Shown here one piece after another: positions 8,905 to 18,533 of a stretch of 64,000 nucleotides of DNA (the stretch's first letter is position 1; the number at the start of each line of letters is the position of its first letter). Origin of the DNA: Salipiger sp. H15. GTDB lineage: Bacteria > Pseudomonadota > Alphaproteobacteria > Rhodobacterales > Rhodobacteraceae. The DNA is taken from positions 62,001-126,000 of the forward strand of contig NZ_CP123384.1 in NCBI RefSeq assembly GCF_040409955.1, written 5' to 3'. The notes beneath the pieces are model-generated. The model saw only the letters and a list, made by a program, of their open reading frames with translations, made no database searches and had not been told where the DNA came from. The position numbers and the translations under genes are program-made.

Positions 8905-8928
8905 GAAGCGCTCCCTCGGGGGCGCTTC
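8905..8928. terminator. Weak hairpin between convergent genes
   Basis: GAAGCGC and GCGCTTC form a seven-base-pair stem between the ends of the unknown-function gene and the convergent tetR-type gene. There is no clear T-run, so this is only a possible terminator. Confidence 0.35.
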
Positions 8929-8962
8929 TCTCGCATTCGGCGCTCCGGCAGGCGCGGCGGCC

Positions 8963-9589
8963 CTAGCCCGCCTCGGCGACGCCGATCTGCGCGGTCAGCG
9001 CGCGGACCTTGCGGAACATCGCGGCCTTCAGCTCGTCCAGCGCCATGTCCTCCGACACGGTGTAGGTGGTGAAGAGCCCGTTGAGCCCGAGGAAGGTCAG
9101 CTCTCCGAAGGCCCGCGCATCCACCCCGCGCAGCACCTGCCCGCCCTGCTGCAGCCGCTCCATCAGCGCCACCACCTGCTCGGCCAGCGCAAGGTCGAGC
9201 TCGCGGTAGCGGCGCGAGAAGGGCGTGTCCGGGCTCTGGATCGAGAAGGCCATGGCGGTGCGCCACATTTCCTTGGTCAGGTAGACCAGTGAGTGGTCGT
9301 AGTAGGTCGCCACCAGCGTGCAGATCGCGTCATAGGCATCGGCCTGCGGCGCATCCACCACGCCCTGCCCCTGGTTCAGCACCTCCTCGACCTCCATCGA
9401 GACGATCGCCAGCAGGAGGTCGGCCTTGTGCTCGAAGTAGTTGTAGAATGTGCCAACCGAGACCTCGGCGGCCTCGGCAATCGCCTCTATCCGCGCCGCC
9501 TCGTACCCGTTCTGCTTAAAAAGCGTGCTCGCTGCCTGAAGAATGGCACGTTGGCGTTTCGCCTTCTGTCTTTCGCGCAGTCCGGCCAT
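8963..9589 (-). CDS. TetR/AcrR-family transcriptional regulator
   Basis: The 208-residue protein has the N-terminal TetR DNA-binding domain: RQRAILQAASTLF, then the recognition region VSVGTFYNYFEHKADLL. The rest is a helical ligand-binding and dimerisation domain. It is divergent from the ABC transporter operon that begins at 9704, and a perfect 12-base palindrome lies between them. It is therefore the likely local repressor of the transporter, released by the transported substrate or a related molecule. The stop is 181 bases from the convergent upstream gene. The ligand cannot be told from sequence. Confidence 0.92.
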   Translation of the reverse strand: MAGLRERQKAKRQRAILQAASTLFKQNGYEAARIEAIAEAAEVSVGTFYNYFEHKADLLLAIVSMEVEEVLNQGQGVVDAPQADAYDAICTLVATYYDHSLVYLTKEMWRTAMAFSIQSPDTPFSRRYRELDLALAEQVVALMERLQQGGQVLRGVDARAFGELTFLGLNGLFTTYTVSEDMALDELKAAMFRKVRALTAQIGVAEAG

Positions 9590-9632
9590 GGGGCCCCCTT
9601 GGTCACTTCAAAATTGATATTGACTGCAAAAC

Positions 9633-9644
9633 TGAACCGGTTCA
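9633..9644. promoter_or_regulatory. Palindromic operator candidate between tetR-type gene and ABC operon
   Basis: TGAACCGGTTCA is a perfect 12-base palindrome in the divergent promoter region. A possible -35 box TTGACT lies at 9620-9625, and the palindrome covers the spacer and the start of the weak -10 region for the transporter operon. This is the expected place for a TetR-type repressor. Confidence 0.6.
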
Positions 9645-9703
9645 ACTTTTTTCCCAGACGCAGGGCGGAGAACACCGCCCGCGACCGACAGGAGAGGAAA
9701 AAA

Positions 9704-10765
9704 ATGGCACTCACACACAGCTGCTCGCGTCTGGCCATCGCCGCCGGGCTTGCCGCATCCCTGACCTCCGCCGCGCAGGCCGAGGATCTGAACGCGCTGA
9801 TCTGGTGCGACCACGCCGACCCCGAGCTGCTCGAGCCCTTCGAGAAGGCGCATGACGTCCGGGTCAACGTGAAGGAATACGAGGGCACCGCCGCCGGCCT
9901 CACGCTGCTGGAACAGTCCCGCCCGGGCGACTGGGACGTGATGGTGATCGACGCGGTGGACGTCGGCCGCGCGGTCGAGCGCGGGCTGCTCGCCCCCCTG
10001 CCCGCGGACCAGCTGAACACCTCCAGCTACTTCCCCGAGGCGGTGCTCGCCGACCACACCACCGTCGATGGCACCACCTACGCGGTGACCGAGAAGTTCG
10101 GCTACAACACCATCGCCTACAACAAGGCCAAGGTGGACCCGGCGGACATGCAGAGCCTCGATGCGCTCTGGTCGGGCAAGTACGACGGCCGCATCGCGAT
10201 CTACGACTACTACCTGCCGGTGCTGGGCCTTGTCGGCCTCGAGGCGGGCATCAAGACGGCCGATCTGGACGCCGCCGCGCTCGAGACCATCCGCGAGCCG
10301 CTGATGAAGCTCGGCGCCGCCTCCAAGCAGGTGTCGGACGTGGTGGGCAGCCAGACGGCGCTCGCCACCGGCGAGGTCGACGTGCTGATCGGCGGCGGCG
10401 AGTGGCTGACCGCCGTGCTCAACGCCGAGAATCCCGACCTCGACTGGACCATCCCCGAGGAAGGCGGCCTCCTGTGGGCGCAGTCGCTCGCCATCGTCGA
10501 GGGCACCGAGAAGCCCGAGCTGGCGCTGGAATTCATCAAGTACATCACCTCGCCCGAGGGACAGGCGCGGCTTGCGACCTCGTCCTGCTACTGGGGCATG
10601 CCGGCCAACAAGGCCGCCGGTGACGTGCTGACGGATGAGCAGAAGGCGATCCTGCGCTGGGACGACCAGCCGGACTACCTTGCCCGCGCGCAGCTCTACC
10701 CGGTGCCGGACGCGGACACCGATGCCGCGATGCAGGACCTCTGGACCGACATGCTCCAGAACTAA
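9704..10765 (+). CDS. ABC transporter periplasmic substrate-binding protein, PotD/PotF type
   Basis: This 353-residue protein is the periplasmic receptor of the importer encoded by the next three genes. A signal peptide covers residues 1-26 (hydrophobic core LAIAAGLAASL, ending SAAQA). The mature part follows the polyamine-binding-protein pattern: LNALIWCDHADPELLEPFEKA, a GDWDVMVID segment and GLLAPLP. The start ATG at 9704 follows AGGAGAGG; the frame is open further upstream but that part is intergenic. Members of this group bind spermidine, putrescine or other small amines and amino-acid-like compounds, and the exact ligand is not readable here. It is under likely control of the divergent TetR-type protein. 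Confidence 0.88.
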   Translation: MALTHSCSRLAIAAGLAASLTSAAQAEDLNALIWCDHADPELLEPFEKAHDVRVNVKEYEGTAAGLTLLEQSRPGDWDVMVIDAVDVGRAVERGLLAPLPADQLNTSSYFPEAVLADHTTVDGTTYAVTEKFGYNTIAYNKAKVDPADMQSLDALWSGKYDGRIAIYDYYLPVLGLVGLEAGIKTADLDAAALETIREPLMKLGAASKQVSDVVGSQTALATGEVDVLIGGGEWLTAVLNAENPDLDWTIPEEGGLLWAQSLAIVEGTEKPELALEFIKYITSPEGQARLATSSCYWGMPANKAAGDVLTDEQKAILRWDDQPDYLARAQLYPVPDADTDAAMQDLWTDMLQN

Positions 10766-10774
10766 GAGAGACAG

Positions 10775-11629
10775 ATGAGCATCGAAAGACAGGAAAAACG
10801 TCAGGGAGCGGCCTTGGTCGCTCCCGCGCTGCTGTGGACGCTGGCCTTCTTCGCCCTGCCCTTCGCGGCGATGGTGATGATGAGCCTTGCCCATCTCGAG
10901 GGGCGCGAGATCGTCCAGGGCCATGACCTCGGCAACTACCTGCGGATCTTCACCGACCCGTCGCTGAGGCGGGGCATCTTCGTCTCGCTCGAGATCACCG
11001 CGGTGGTCACGGTGATCTCGGTGCTGCTGGCCTGGCCGCTGGCGTGGATCATCGCCACCCGCGTGCCCGCCCGCTGGCGGCGCATGGCGCTTCTGCTCGC
11101 GGTGCTGCCGTTCTGGACCTCCTACGTGGTGCGCTCCTATTCCTGGGCGCTGGTGCTGGGCGAGAAGGGCGTGGTGATGAACGCGCTCGTCGGTCTCGGG
11201 CTGCTGGCTGAGCCGGTGCAGATCATGGCGACGCGCTCGGCCACGATCATCGGCTTCGTCCATTTCTTCGTGATGCTCCTCACCCTCACCATCTATTCCA
11301 ACCTGATCCAGCTCTCGCCGAACTACGCCCGCGCCGCCGAGGATCTCGGCGCATCCAAGTGGCAGGTGATCCGGCTGGTGATCCTGCCGCTCACCCTGCC
11401 CGGCGTGATGACCGGGGCCTTCCTGACCTTCGTGCTCTGCATCGGCGATTACATCACGCCGCAGATCCTCGGCGGCAACAACGAGCTGACCCTGCCGCAG
11501 CTGATCATGCTGCAGCTCGGACGGCGCGGCGACTTCCCCATGGCCTCGGCCCTGTCGGTGGTGCTGATGGCCATGGTCACCCTCGCCTATGCCGCCTGCG
11601 CGCGCTGGCTGAAGATGGATCGCGTGTGA
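10775..11629 (+). CDS. ABC transporter permease, PotB type
   Basis: A 284-residue inner-membrane permease with about six transmembrane segments, beginning with LVAPALLWTLAFFALPFAAMV. The cytoplasmic EAA loop that docks on the ATPase reads AAEDLGASKWQVIRLVILP. It starts nine bases after the stop of the binding-protein gene, and its TGA overlaps the ATG of the second permease by one base. This arrangement of binding protein, two permeases and ATPase is that of polyamine-type importers, although most pot operons place the ATPase first. Confidence 0.9.
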   Translation: MSIERQEKRQGAALVAPALLWTLAFFALPFAAMVMMSLAHLEGREIVQGHDLGNYLRIFTDPSLRRGIFVSLEITAVVTVISVLLAWPLAWIIATRVPARWRRMALLLAVLPFWTSYVVRSYSWALVLGEKGVVMNALVGLGLLAEPVQIMATRSATIIGFVHFFVMLLTLTIYSNLIQLSPNYARAAEDLGASKWQVIRLVILPLTLPGVMTGAFLTFVLCIGDYITPQILGGNNELTLPQLIMLQLGRRGDFPMASALSVVLMAMVTLAYAACARWLKMDRV

Positions 11630-12395
11630 TGAAGTACTTCTCCTGGGCCTATCTCGTCGCGCTCTTCGCCTTCATCCTGCTGCCCGTCGTGACGCTGGTG
11701 ATCTTCTCCTTCCAGGACGGCCGCCTGCCGGTGCCGCCGTTCAAGGGCGTGACCTTCGAGTGGTACGCCAAGATCCTGTCGGACCGCGCGATGATGGAGG
11801 CGCTCGGCAACTCGCTGGTCGTGGCGCTGCTGTCGTCGCTGGTCGCGCTGACGCTGGGCTTTCTCGCCGCCTCGGGCCTTGCCCGCGTGGTGCTGCCGGG
11901 CTCGGTGCTGATGCGCGGGCTGCTGATCGCGCCGATGACCGTCAGCTACCTGATCATCGCGCTCGGCCTCCTGCAGATGTTCAACCAGGTCGGCATCCGC
12001 CCCTCGCTGCTGGCGACCGGCATCGGCCACGTGGTGATCAACCTGCCGCTCTGCTTCGCCATCCTCTACGCCGCCATCGGCGAGCACCAGAAGAGCGCGC
12101 TGAAGGCGGCACGAGACCTCGGTGCCCGCGAATGGCAGGTGCTCTGGTTCGTCGCAGCCCCGATGCTGACCCCGGCGCTCGCCGCCGCCTTCTTCCTCGC
12201 CTTCACCTTCAGCTGGGACGAGTTCATCATCGCGTTCCTGCTGACCCGGTTCGACGTGACCCTGCCGGTCGAGATCTGGTCGATGCTGCGCTCGGGCCTC
12301 TCGCCCGCGACCAACGCCGTCGGCTCGCTGGTCTTCCTCGTCTCGGTCGTCGTGGTGGTGGCGCTCGAACTCACGCTTTTCCGAAAGGGATCGAA

Positions 12396-12399
<4 letters not shown>
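11629..12399 (+). CDS. ABC transporter permease, PotC type
   Basis: The second permease has 256 residues and about six membrane segments. Its EAA loop reads AARDLGAREWQVLWFVAAP. The start was placed at the ATG overlapping the previous stop (TGATG); the open frame upstream lies inside the previous gene in another frame and is not coding. Its own stop overlaps the ATG of the ATPase gene (ATGA), so translation of the two is coupled. It forms a heterodimer with the product of the preceding gene. Confidence 0.9.
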
Positions 12400-13426
<1,027 letters not shown>

Positions 13427-13430
<4 letters not shown>

Positions 13431-14158
13431 GCCCCCGCATCCCGCCCAAGGATTGGTACCGCCAGCGCACCGTCGGCGACGGGATCACCTGGATCGACGA
13501 GCCGTTCATCCAGGAATTCTACCGCTGCAACATCTGGCACGTGCGCGGGCGGGACCGGGATCTCATTGTCGACAGCGGCATGGGCGTGGTCAGCTTGCGC
13601 GAATGGGTGCCGCTGGTCTCCGAACGGCCTCTGGATGCCGTCGCCAGCCACACCCATTTCGACCACATCGGCTGCCACCACGAGTTTCCCTGCCGCCTCT
13701 GCCATTCCGCCGAGGCCGACCTTCTCGCCCAGCCCACCCGGCAGAACACCCTCGCCGATCCCTACGTGACCGACGCGATCTTCGACGCCCTGCCCGACGT
13801 GCCCTACAGCTCCGCCACCTACGCGGTGAAGGGCGCCCCCGCGACGCGGCTCCTCGAGGATGGCGACATCATCGACCTCGGCGACCGGCACTTCGAGGTG
13901 ATCCACACCCCCGGCCACAGCCCCGGCGGCATCGCGCTCTGGGAGCAAGCCTCGGGTGTGCTGATCTCGGGCGACATCGTCTACGACGGCCCGCTGATCG
14001 AGGACACCTACCATTCGGACGCCGAGGCCTACATCCACTCGATGCAGCGCCTCGCCGCGCTGCCGGTGCGCATCGTGCATGGCGGGCATTTCCCCTCCTT
14101 CTCGGGCGCACGGCTGACCGAGATCGTCACCACCTGGCTGAAGGAAAAGGGCGTCTGA
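13427..14158 (+). CDS. Metallo-beta-lactamase-fold hydrolase coupled to ABC importer
   Basis: A 243-residue MBL-fold enzyme with a complete binuclear metal site: H75-T-H77-F-D79-H80, H164 in TPGHSPGG, D183 in SGDIVYDG and H221 in HGGH. There is no signal peptide, so it acts in the cytoplasm. The ATG overlaps the stop of the transporter ATPase gene. This tight coupling suggests that it hydrolyses the imported compound or a product of it, for example an ester, thioester, lactone or amide. The substrate cannot be named. The gene ends close to the convergent batD-like gene. Confidence 0.88.
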
Positions 14159-14168
14159 TCCCCCGCGC

Positions 14169-15443
14169 CTAGGTCGCGCCGCCGGGGTTGAGCGGCGGCA
14201 GCGACGCGACGCCCGACCCGCGCCCGCCGCGCGGGCGGGCCTTGTCGAGCGCGCCCCTCAGCGCCGTCCAGGCCGTGTCGCCGGGATTGGCCGCGCCGCC
14301 GCCGTAGCGCTGCGCCCCGAGCGCCAGCAGCGCCGCCTCGACCGACGGATCGCGGCGCGGGTCCGGCCCCGCCACCCGCCCGGCCCAGAGATCGAGCGCC
14401 GGGCGCAGCCCCGCATGGTCGCGCCGCGCGATCACCTGCAGCAGCCCGCGCCAGGCATAAGCCTCGGACGCCAGCACCCTCTCGCGCCGCTCCGCCCGCC
14501 ACTGCGCCAGCGCGGGCAGCAGGAAGCGCAGCATGGCCCAGAGCAGCACCAGCGCCGCCAGCCCCACCCCGGCCAGCATCGCGATGCGCCGGGGGTCGAG
14601 CGGTTCGTTCCGCGCAGGCGGCGGGCCGTCGACGTGAAGCTCCAGCCCCTCCGCGGTGGCAGTCTTCACCACGCCCTCGTCGGTGTCCCACCAGTCGAGC
14701 CGCACCTCCGGCAGCGCGCCGCCGCCGCCCGCCTCGGCGAGGTAGGTCACGCTCTCGACCCGGCTGCCGCTCGGCACGCCGCGGTCGTCCTGCTCGGAGA
14801 CCTGCGGCTCGTCCGGGTAGGCGGCGAGACCCGGCAGCTCGACCGGCCCGAGCAGCACCGGCAGGAACATCGGCGAGACGCCCTGCACCTTTGCGGTCAC
14901 CCGCCACTTGAGGCTGTCACCGGGCACCATGGCGGCGGGGTCGCCCTCGATCTCCTGCATGAGCGTGAGGTCCGCGGCGGCGATGAAGGGATCGAGCCCC
15001 TCGGCCCCCTCCGGCACCACCCCGGCGAAGGCGATCGGCCCGGTGCTCAGCACCGCCTGCCGCGGTTCGCCGGTCTCGAGATCCTGCCAGGTCACCTGCA
15101 CCTCCTGCGGCGGCAGCGTCACCTGCCCGGGCACCATGGGCGAGATGCGGTAATGCCGCGAGATGCCCGCCCAGGTCTCGCCGTTCACCCGCTCCGAGAC
15201 GGGGTTGGTGGACCGGGACGGCAGCCGCACCAGCAGGTTCGGCGCCTCGAGGCTGGGCCAGACCGGGGGCTTGGGCATGAAGGTCGGCACCAGCACCGTC
15301 AGGCGCAGGCTGAGCGACTGGCCGGGGATCGCCTCGGTCTCGGGAAAGTCGACGATGAGTTGCGGCAAGGTCTCGGGCGCGTCGTCCTGCGCCCGCGCGG
15401 CGGCGGGAAGCAGGAGCGCGAGCAGCAGCAGGAGCCGGATCAT
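14169..15443 (-). CDS. BatD-like exported/membrane protein
   Basis: The 424-residue protein closes the moxR/bat operon. It has a signal peptide (MIRLLLLLALLLPAAARA), a large periplasmic beta-rich region (about 20-280) and one membrane segment (IAMLAGVGLAALVLLWAMLRFLL, roughly 287-310). A basic, helical cytoplasmic tail follows. This layout matches BatD proteins of Bacteroides aerotolerance-type operons. Its start overlaps the stop of the BatB-like gene by four bases. The role of the family, thought to be envelope or stress related and to act with the two VWA proteins, is not settled. Confidence 0.78.
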   Translation of the reverse strand: MIRLLLLLALLLPAAARAQDDAPETLPQLIVDFPETEAIPGQSLSLRLTVLVPTFMPKPPVWPSLEAPNLLVRLPSRSTNPVSERVNGETWAGISRHYRISPMVPGQVTLPPQEVQVTWQDLETGEPRQAVLSTGPIAFAGVVPEGAEGLDPFIAAADLTLMQEIEGDPAAMVPGDSLKWRVTAKVQGVSPMFLPVLLGPVELPGLAAYPDEPQVSEQDDRGVPSGSRVESVTYLAEAGGGGALPEVRLDWWDTDEGVVKTATAEGLELHVDGPPPARNEPLDPRRIAMLAGVGLAALVLLWAMLRFLLPALAQWRAERRERVLASEAYAWRGLLQVIARRDHAGLRPALDLWAGRVAGPDPRRDPSVEAALLALGAQRYGGGAANPGDTAWTALRGALDKARPRGGRGSGVASLPPLNPGGAT

Positions 15444-17032
15444 TCGCCGCCCTCCATCGGTGCAGCAGTCCCGCCCGCACCCCCTAACGCGCCGGGCTGT
15501 GCCGCCTCACCCGAATTTGACGGCGGCTGTGCCGCCTCGAGCGAGAACCGTATCCGCAGGAAATCCTCGGTGCGGGTGTCGACGGTGTTCATCCACTGCT
15601 CGGCGGTCAGCAGCCCGCTGCCCGCGTCGCTGCCGGCCTCGCGCTCGGTCTCCTCGCCCTGTCCGCTCTCGTTGTCATAGACCTCCTCGTCGGCGCCGAT
15701 CCCCTCTTCCTCGCCGGTGTCCGAAGCCGCCTGCGCCGCCTCGACATATTCGACGATGCGCTGCGCGGTCTCGAGGTTCTCGGCCGCGCCGGGATAGTCC
15801 GGGTCGCGCGCGAGCGCCGTCTCGAAGGCGCGCACCCCGTCGCGGTAGTTGTGGCCCTTGATCTGGGCGAGCCCCTGGATGAAGGCGGCCTGCGCGGTCT
15901 CGACCCGGTCCAGCAGCTCGACGGCGGCGTCATACTGCCCGCTGCGGTAGAGCGCGTAGCCGCGCCAGAGCGGGTCAACAAACCGCTCGGCGGCGCGGTC
16001 GAAATGCTTGCGGTCAAAGGAGATGCGCCCCTGCTGGTCGGGGGTCAGGAACCAGTCGGCGAGGCCCTCCGCCCGCGCGCCCTGCGGCATCGCGAGCAGG
16101 GCAAGCCCGGTCAGCACAACCCAGCGCATGGTCCAGCCGCGGCGGAACCAGAGCAGCACGATCAGCGCCGCGGGCCAGGCCAGCCAATGCGCGCGGTCCT
16201 CCCAGGGCTGGTCCACATCGTCGAGCTGCGCCCGGCGATAGGCGGCGTTGAGCAGCCCGTCGAGCCTGCGGATGTCGGACGGGTCCGGCGTCACCTCGAT
16301 CACCGGCGCGGACAGCGCGTCGAGCCCGCGGTCGCGGCTGCCCTCGGGCCTCACCGAGAGCACGGCGAGCGGCGAGCCGCTGGCATCGAGCGCCGCCACG
16401 TCCGCCGGGTCGAGGCTGTCGGTGACGAAGAGGATGCCGCCCGGCGCGCCCTCCCCGGCCAGCATCGCCTCGGCCAGCCCCAGCGCCTCGCCCGCCACCG
16501 CGCCCTCGCGCGGCATGATCTCGGGGCTCAGCCCCTCGAGATAGGGCACCATCACCTGCGCGTCCTCGGTCATCGGCAGCACCACGTGGGCGGTGCCCGC
16601 ATAGGCCACCAGCGCGGTGCGCGCCCCGGCCCGGAGATCGAGGAAGTCGCGGATCTTCTGCTTGCCGCGCTCGAGCCGCGAGGGCGGCAGGTCGGTCTGT
16701 TCCATCGCCGGGGTGACCGCCAGCACGATAACGGCGGGGGCCGACTGCGCGGCAAAGGGGTCGGGCTGGCGCGACCATGTCGGCCCCGCCGCGCCAAGCG
16801 CCGAAAGGATCAGCACCGCGGCGGTGCCATCGATCGGCAGGACGCGCCGCCGTTCGGCCCGCCCCACGGTCAGCGCCTCGCGCAGGTGCGGCGCCAGCCC
16901 ATCGACCTCGATCCCGCCGCGCCGCAACGGGCGGCGCACCAGCCACCAGAGCCCCAGCACCAGCGGCACCAGCAGCAGCCAGAGCGGGCGCAGGAAGTGG
17001 AAGGCTTCGAGATAGAGGCCAAGGTCGCTCAT
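15440..17032 (-). CDS. BatB/BatC-like VWA-TPR membrane protein with degenerate metal site
   Basis: The 530-residue protein combines a BatB-like part and a BatC-like TPR part. Two N-terminal membrane segments (15-33, 70-85) precede a von Willebrand A-like domain (about 100-270), and another pair of hydrophobic segments occurs near 300-345. TPR-like helices follow (about 360-430), then an acidic low-complexity tail. At the place where VWA domains have DxSxS, this protein reads AVTPA (105-109), so the MIDAS aspartate and second serine are lost. The start chosen (17032) overlaps the batA stop by four bases; the open frame upstream is Arg/Ala-rich read-through in batA. Confidence 0.82.
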   Translation of the reverse strand: MSDLGLYLEAFHFLRPLWLLLVPLVLGLWWLVRRPLRRGGIEVDGLAPHLREALTVGRAERRRVLPIDGTAAVLILSALGAAGPTWSRQPDPFAAQSAPAVIVLAVTPAMEQTDLPPSRLERGKQKIRDFLDLRAGARTALVAYAGTAHVVLPMTEDAQVMVPYLEGLSPEIMPREGAVAGEALGLAEAMLAGEGAPGGILFVTDSLDPADVAALDASGSPLAVLSVRPEGSRDRGLDALSAPVIEVTPDPSDIRRLDGLLNAAYRRAQLDDVDQPWEDRAHWLAWPAALIVLLWFRRGWTMRWVVLTGLALLAMPQGARAEGLADWFLTPDQQGRISFDRKHFDRAAERFVDPLWRGYALYRSGQYDAAVELLDRVETAQAAFIQGLAQIKGHNYRDGVRAFETALARDPDYPGAAENLETAQRIVEYVEAAQAASDTGEEEGIGADEEVYDNESGQGEETEREAGSDAGSGLLTAEQWMNTVDTRTEDFLRIRFSLEAAQPPSNSGEAAQPGALGGAGGTAAPMEGGE

Positions 17033-18036
17033 GCCGCCTCCTCCACCTGCCGCAACGCCCGGCGCCGCCTCTGCACGCGCAACTGAAGCCAGAGCACCGT
17101 GCCGAGCCCGAGCAGCGACGCGAGGCCCATCGGGATCCACGACAGCGACCGGCGCGGGCGGAACGACAGCGTTTCGGTCTCGCGCGGGGCGAGCGCGTCG
17201 ATCCGGTCGTAGACCGCCTGCAGCGCGGCGGCGTCCTCGGCGAAGAAATACTGCCCGCCGGTGCGCAGGGCGATGGCCTGAAGCGTGGCAAGATCGACCC
17301 GGTTCTCGCCCGTCGCCTCGGGATCGCCGACGCCGATGGTGAAGATCTCGACCCCGCGGTCGGCGGCGATCTCTGCGGCGTTGACCGGGCTCATGCGGCT
17401 GGCGGTGTCCGACCCGTCCGAGAGCAGGATGAGCAGGCGCTGGTCGATGTCGCTGGCCTCGAAGGTTCGGATGGCAAGGCCGATGGCATCGCCAAGCGCG
17501 GTGTGCGGCCCGGCCATGCCGACCTCGGTCGTGTCCAGCAGCTCGGTGATCGTGGTCAGATCGTCGGTCAGCGGCGCCTGCAGGTAGGCGGCGGTGCCGA
17601 AGACGATCAGCGCCATGCGGTCGCCGTCGCGCCCCGAGACGAACTGGTCCACAACCTGCCGCACCCCGGCGAGGCGCTGCAGGCGCTGCCCGTCCGGCGC
17701 GGCGAAGTCCCTGGCGTCCATCGAGCCCGAGATGTCGATCGCCAGCACCACGTCGCGCGCCGCCTTATCGATGGTGATCGGCGCGCCCACCCGCTCGGGC
17801 CGGGCCAACGCCAGCACCAGCAGCGCCCAGCAGAGCGTGGCGGTGATCCACGAGATCACCGGGCGCGAGAGCACCACCGCCCCGGCGCGCGGCTCGGCCC
17901 CAGCGGCCTCGGTCATGCGGCGGAAGAAGGGAAAGCGCAGCGCGCTCTCGCGCTCGCGGTGCGGCGGCACCAGCCAGCGAACCAGCAGGGGCAGAGGCAG
18001 GAGCAGCAGGAGCCAGGGGGCGGCGAGCGAGATCAT
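17029..18036 (-). CDS. BatA-like VWA membrane protein
   Basis: The 335-residue protein has two N-terminal membrane segments (2-22, 58-78), a VWA domain and a C-terminal membrane segment near 300-320. The MIDAS motif is intact: DISGSMDARD at 101-110, with T in the TALGDAIG segment and LLILLSDGSDT for the later metal residues. BatA-type proteins are membrane anchored with the VWA domain outside the cytoplasm and are believed to form complexes with BatB and the MoxR chaperone. The ATG at 18036 overlaps the stop of the DUF4381 gene by four bases. The contrast with the degenerate site in the next gene is striking. Confidence 0.88.
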   Translation of the reverse strand: MISLAAPWLLLLLPLPLLVRWLVPPHRERESALRFPFFRRMTEAAGAEPRAGAVVLSRPVISWITATLCWALLVLALARPERVGAPITIDKAARDVVLAIDISGSMDARDFAAPDGQRLQRLAGVRQVVDQFVSGRDGDRMALIVFGTAAYLQAPLTDDLTTITELLDTTEVGMAGPHTALGDAIGLAIRTFEASDIDQRLLILLSDGSDTASRMSPVNAAEIAADRGVEIFTIGVGDPEATGENRVDLATLQAIALRTGGQYFFAEDAAALQAVYDRIDALAPRETETLSFRPRRSLSWIPMGLASLLGLGTVLWLQLRVQRRRRALRQVEEAA

Positions 18037-18533
18037 GCGGCGGCCTCCCCCCTGCGCTCGGCGGCGGGCGCGGCGCGGTGGGTCTTCAGCCAGCGCAGCG
18101 CGGCGCGGCGCAGCTCGGGCGAGGGCGCGGCCCGCGGCTGGCGGTAGGGCGCGCGGCGCAGCTCCTCGCCCGCGGTCTCGGGAAAGGTGCCCTTGCCGGT
18201 GCGCGACAGGAACCCGGTCCAGGCGGAGCCGGTCAGCGAGGCCACCTCGGTGCGCGGATAGGCGGCCAGCGCGGCGCGGCGCAGGATGGTGGCAAGCTCG
18301 GCGGTGGTCTGCGCCCGCTCCGCCTCGGCCAGCGCGGCGCGGCGGTAGGCGTTGGCGGCATGGTATCGATACCAGCGCCAGCCCGCCCAGACCAGCAGCG
18401 CCAGCAGGATCAGCGCCAGCGCCGCCCAGCCCCATGTCTGCGGGGTCAGCGGCACGGGCGGCGGCGGCGCGGGCTCGATCAGCTGGTTGACCAGCGCAAC
18501 GAGGCTGTCGGCTTGCGGGCTCTCCTCGTTCAT
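18033..18533 (-). CDS. DUF4381 membrane protein of moxR/bat operon
   Basis: The 166-residue protein has one membrane segment (WGWAALALILLALLVWAGW, about 35-53) after a Pro-rich stretch. Its cytoplasmic domain begins YRRAALAEAERA and contains SGSAWTGFLSRTG. These features match DUF4381, a small family found between the DUF58 gene and batA in many proteobacteria. Both ends overlap the neighbours by four bases. Its job is unknown; position suggests an assembly partner of the VWA proteins. Confidence 0.8.
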   Translation of the reverse strand: MNEESPQADSLVALVNQLIEPAPPPPVPLTPQTWGWAALALILLALLVWAGWRWYRYHAANAYRRAALAEAERAQTTAELATILRRAALAAYPRTEVASLTGSAWTGFLSRTGKGTFPETAGEELRRAPYRQPRAAPSPELRRAALRWLKTHRAAPAAERRGEAAA

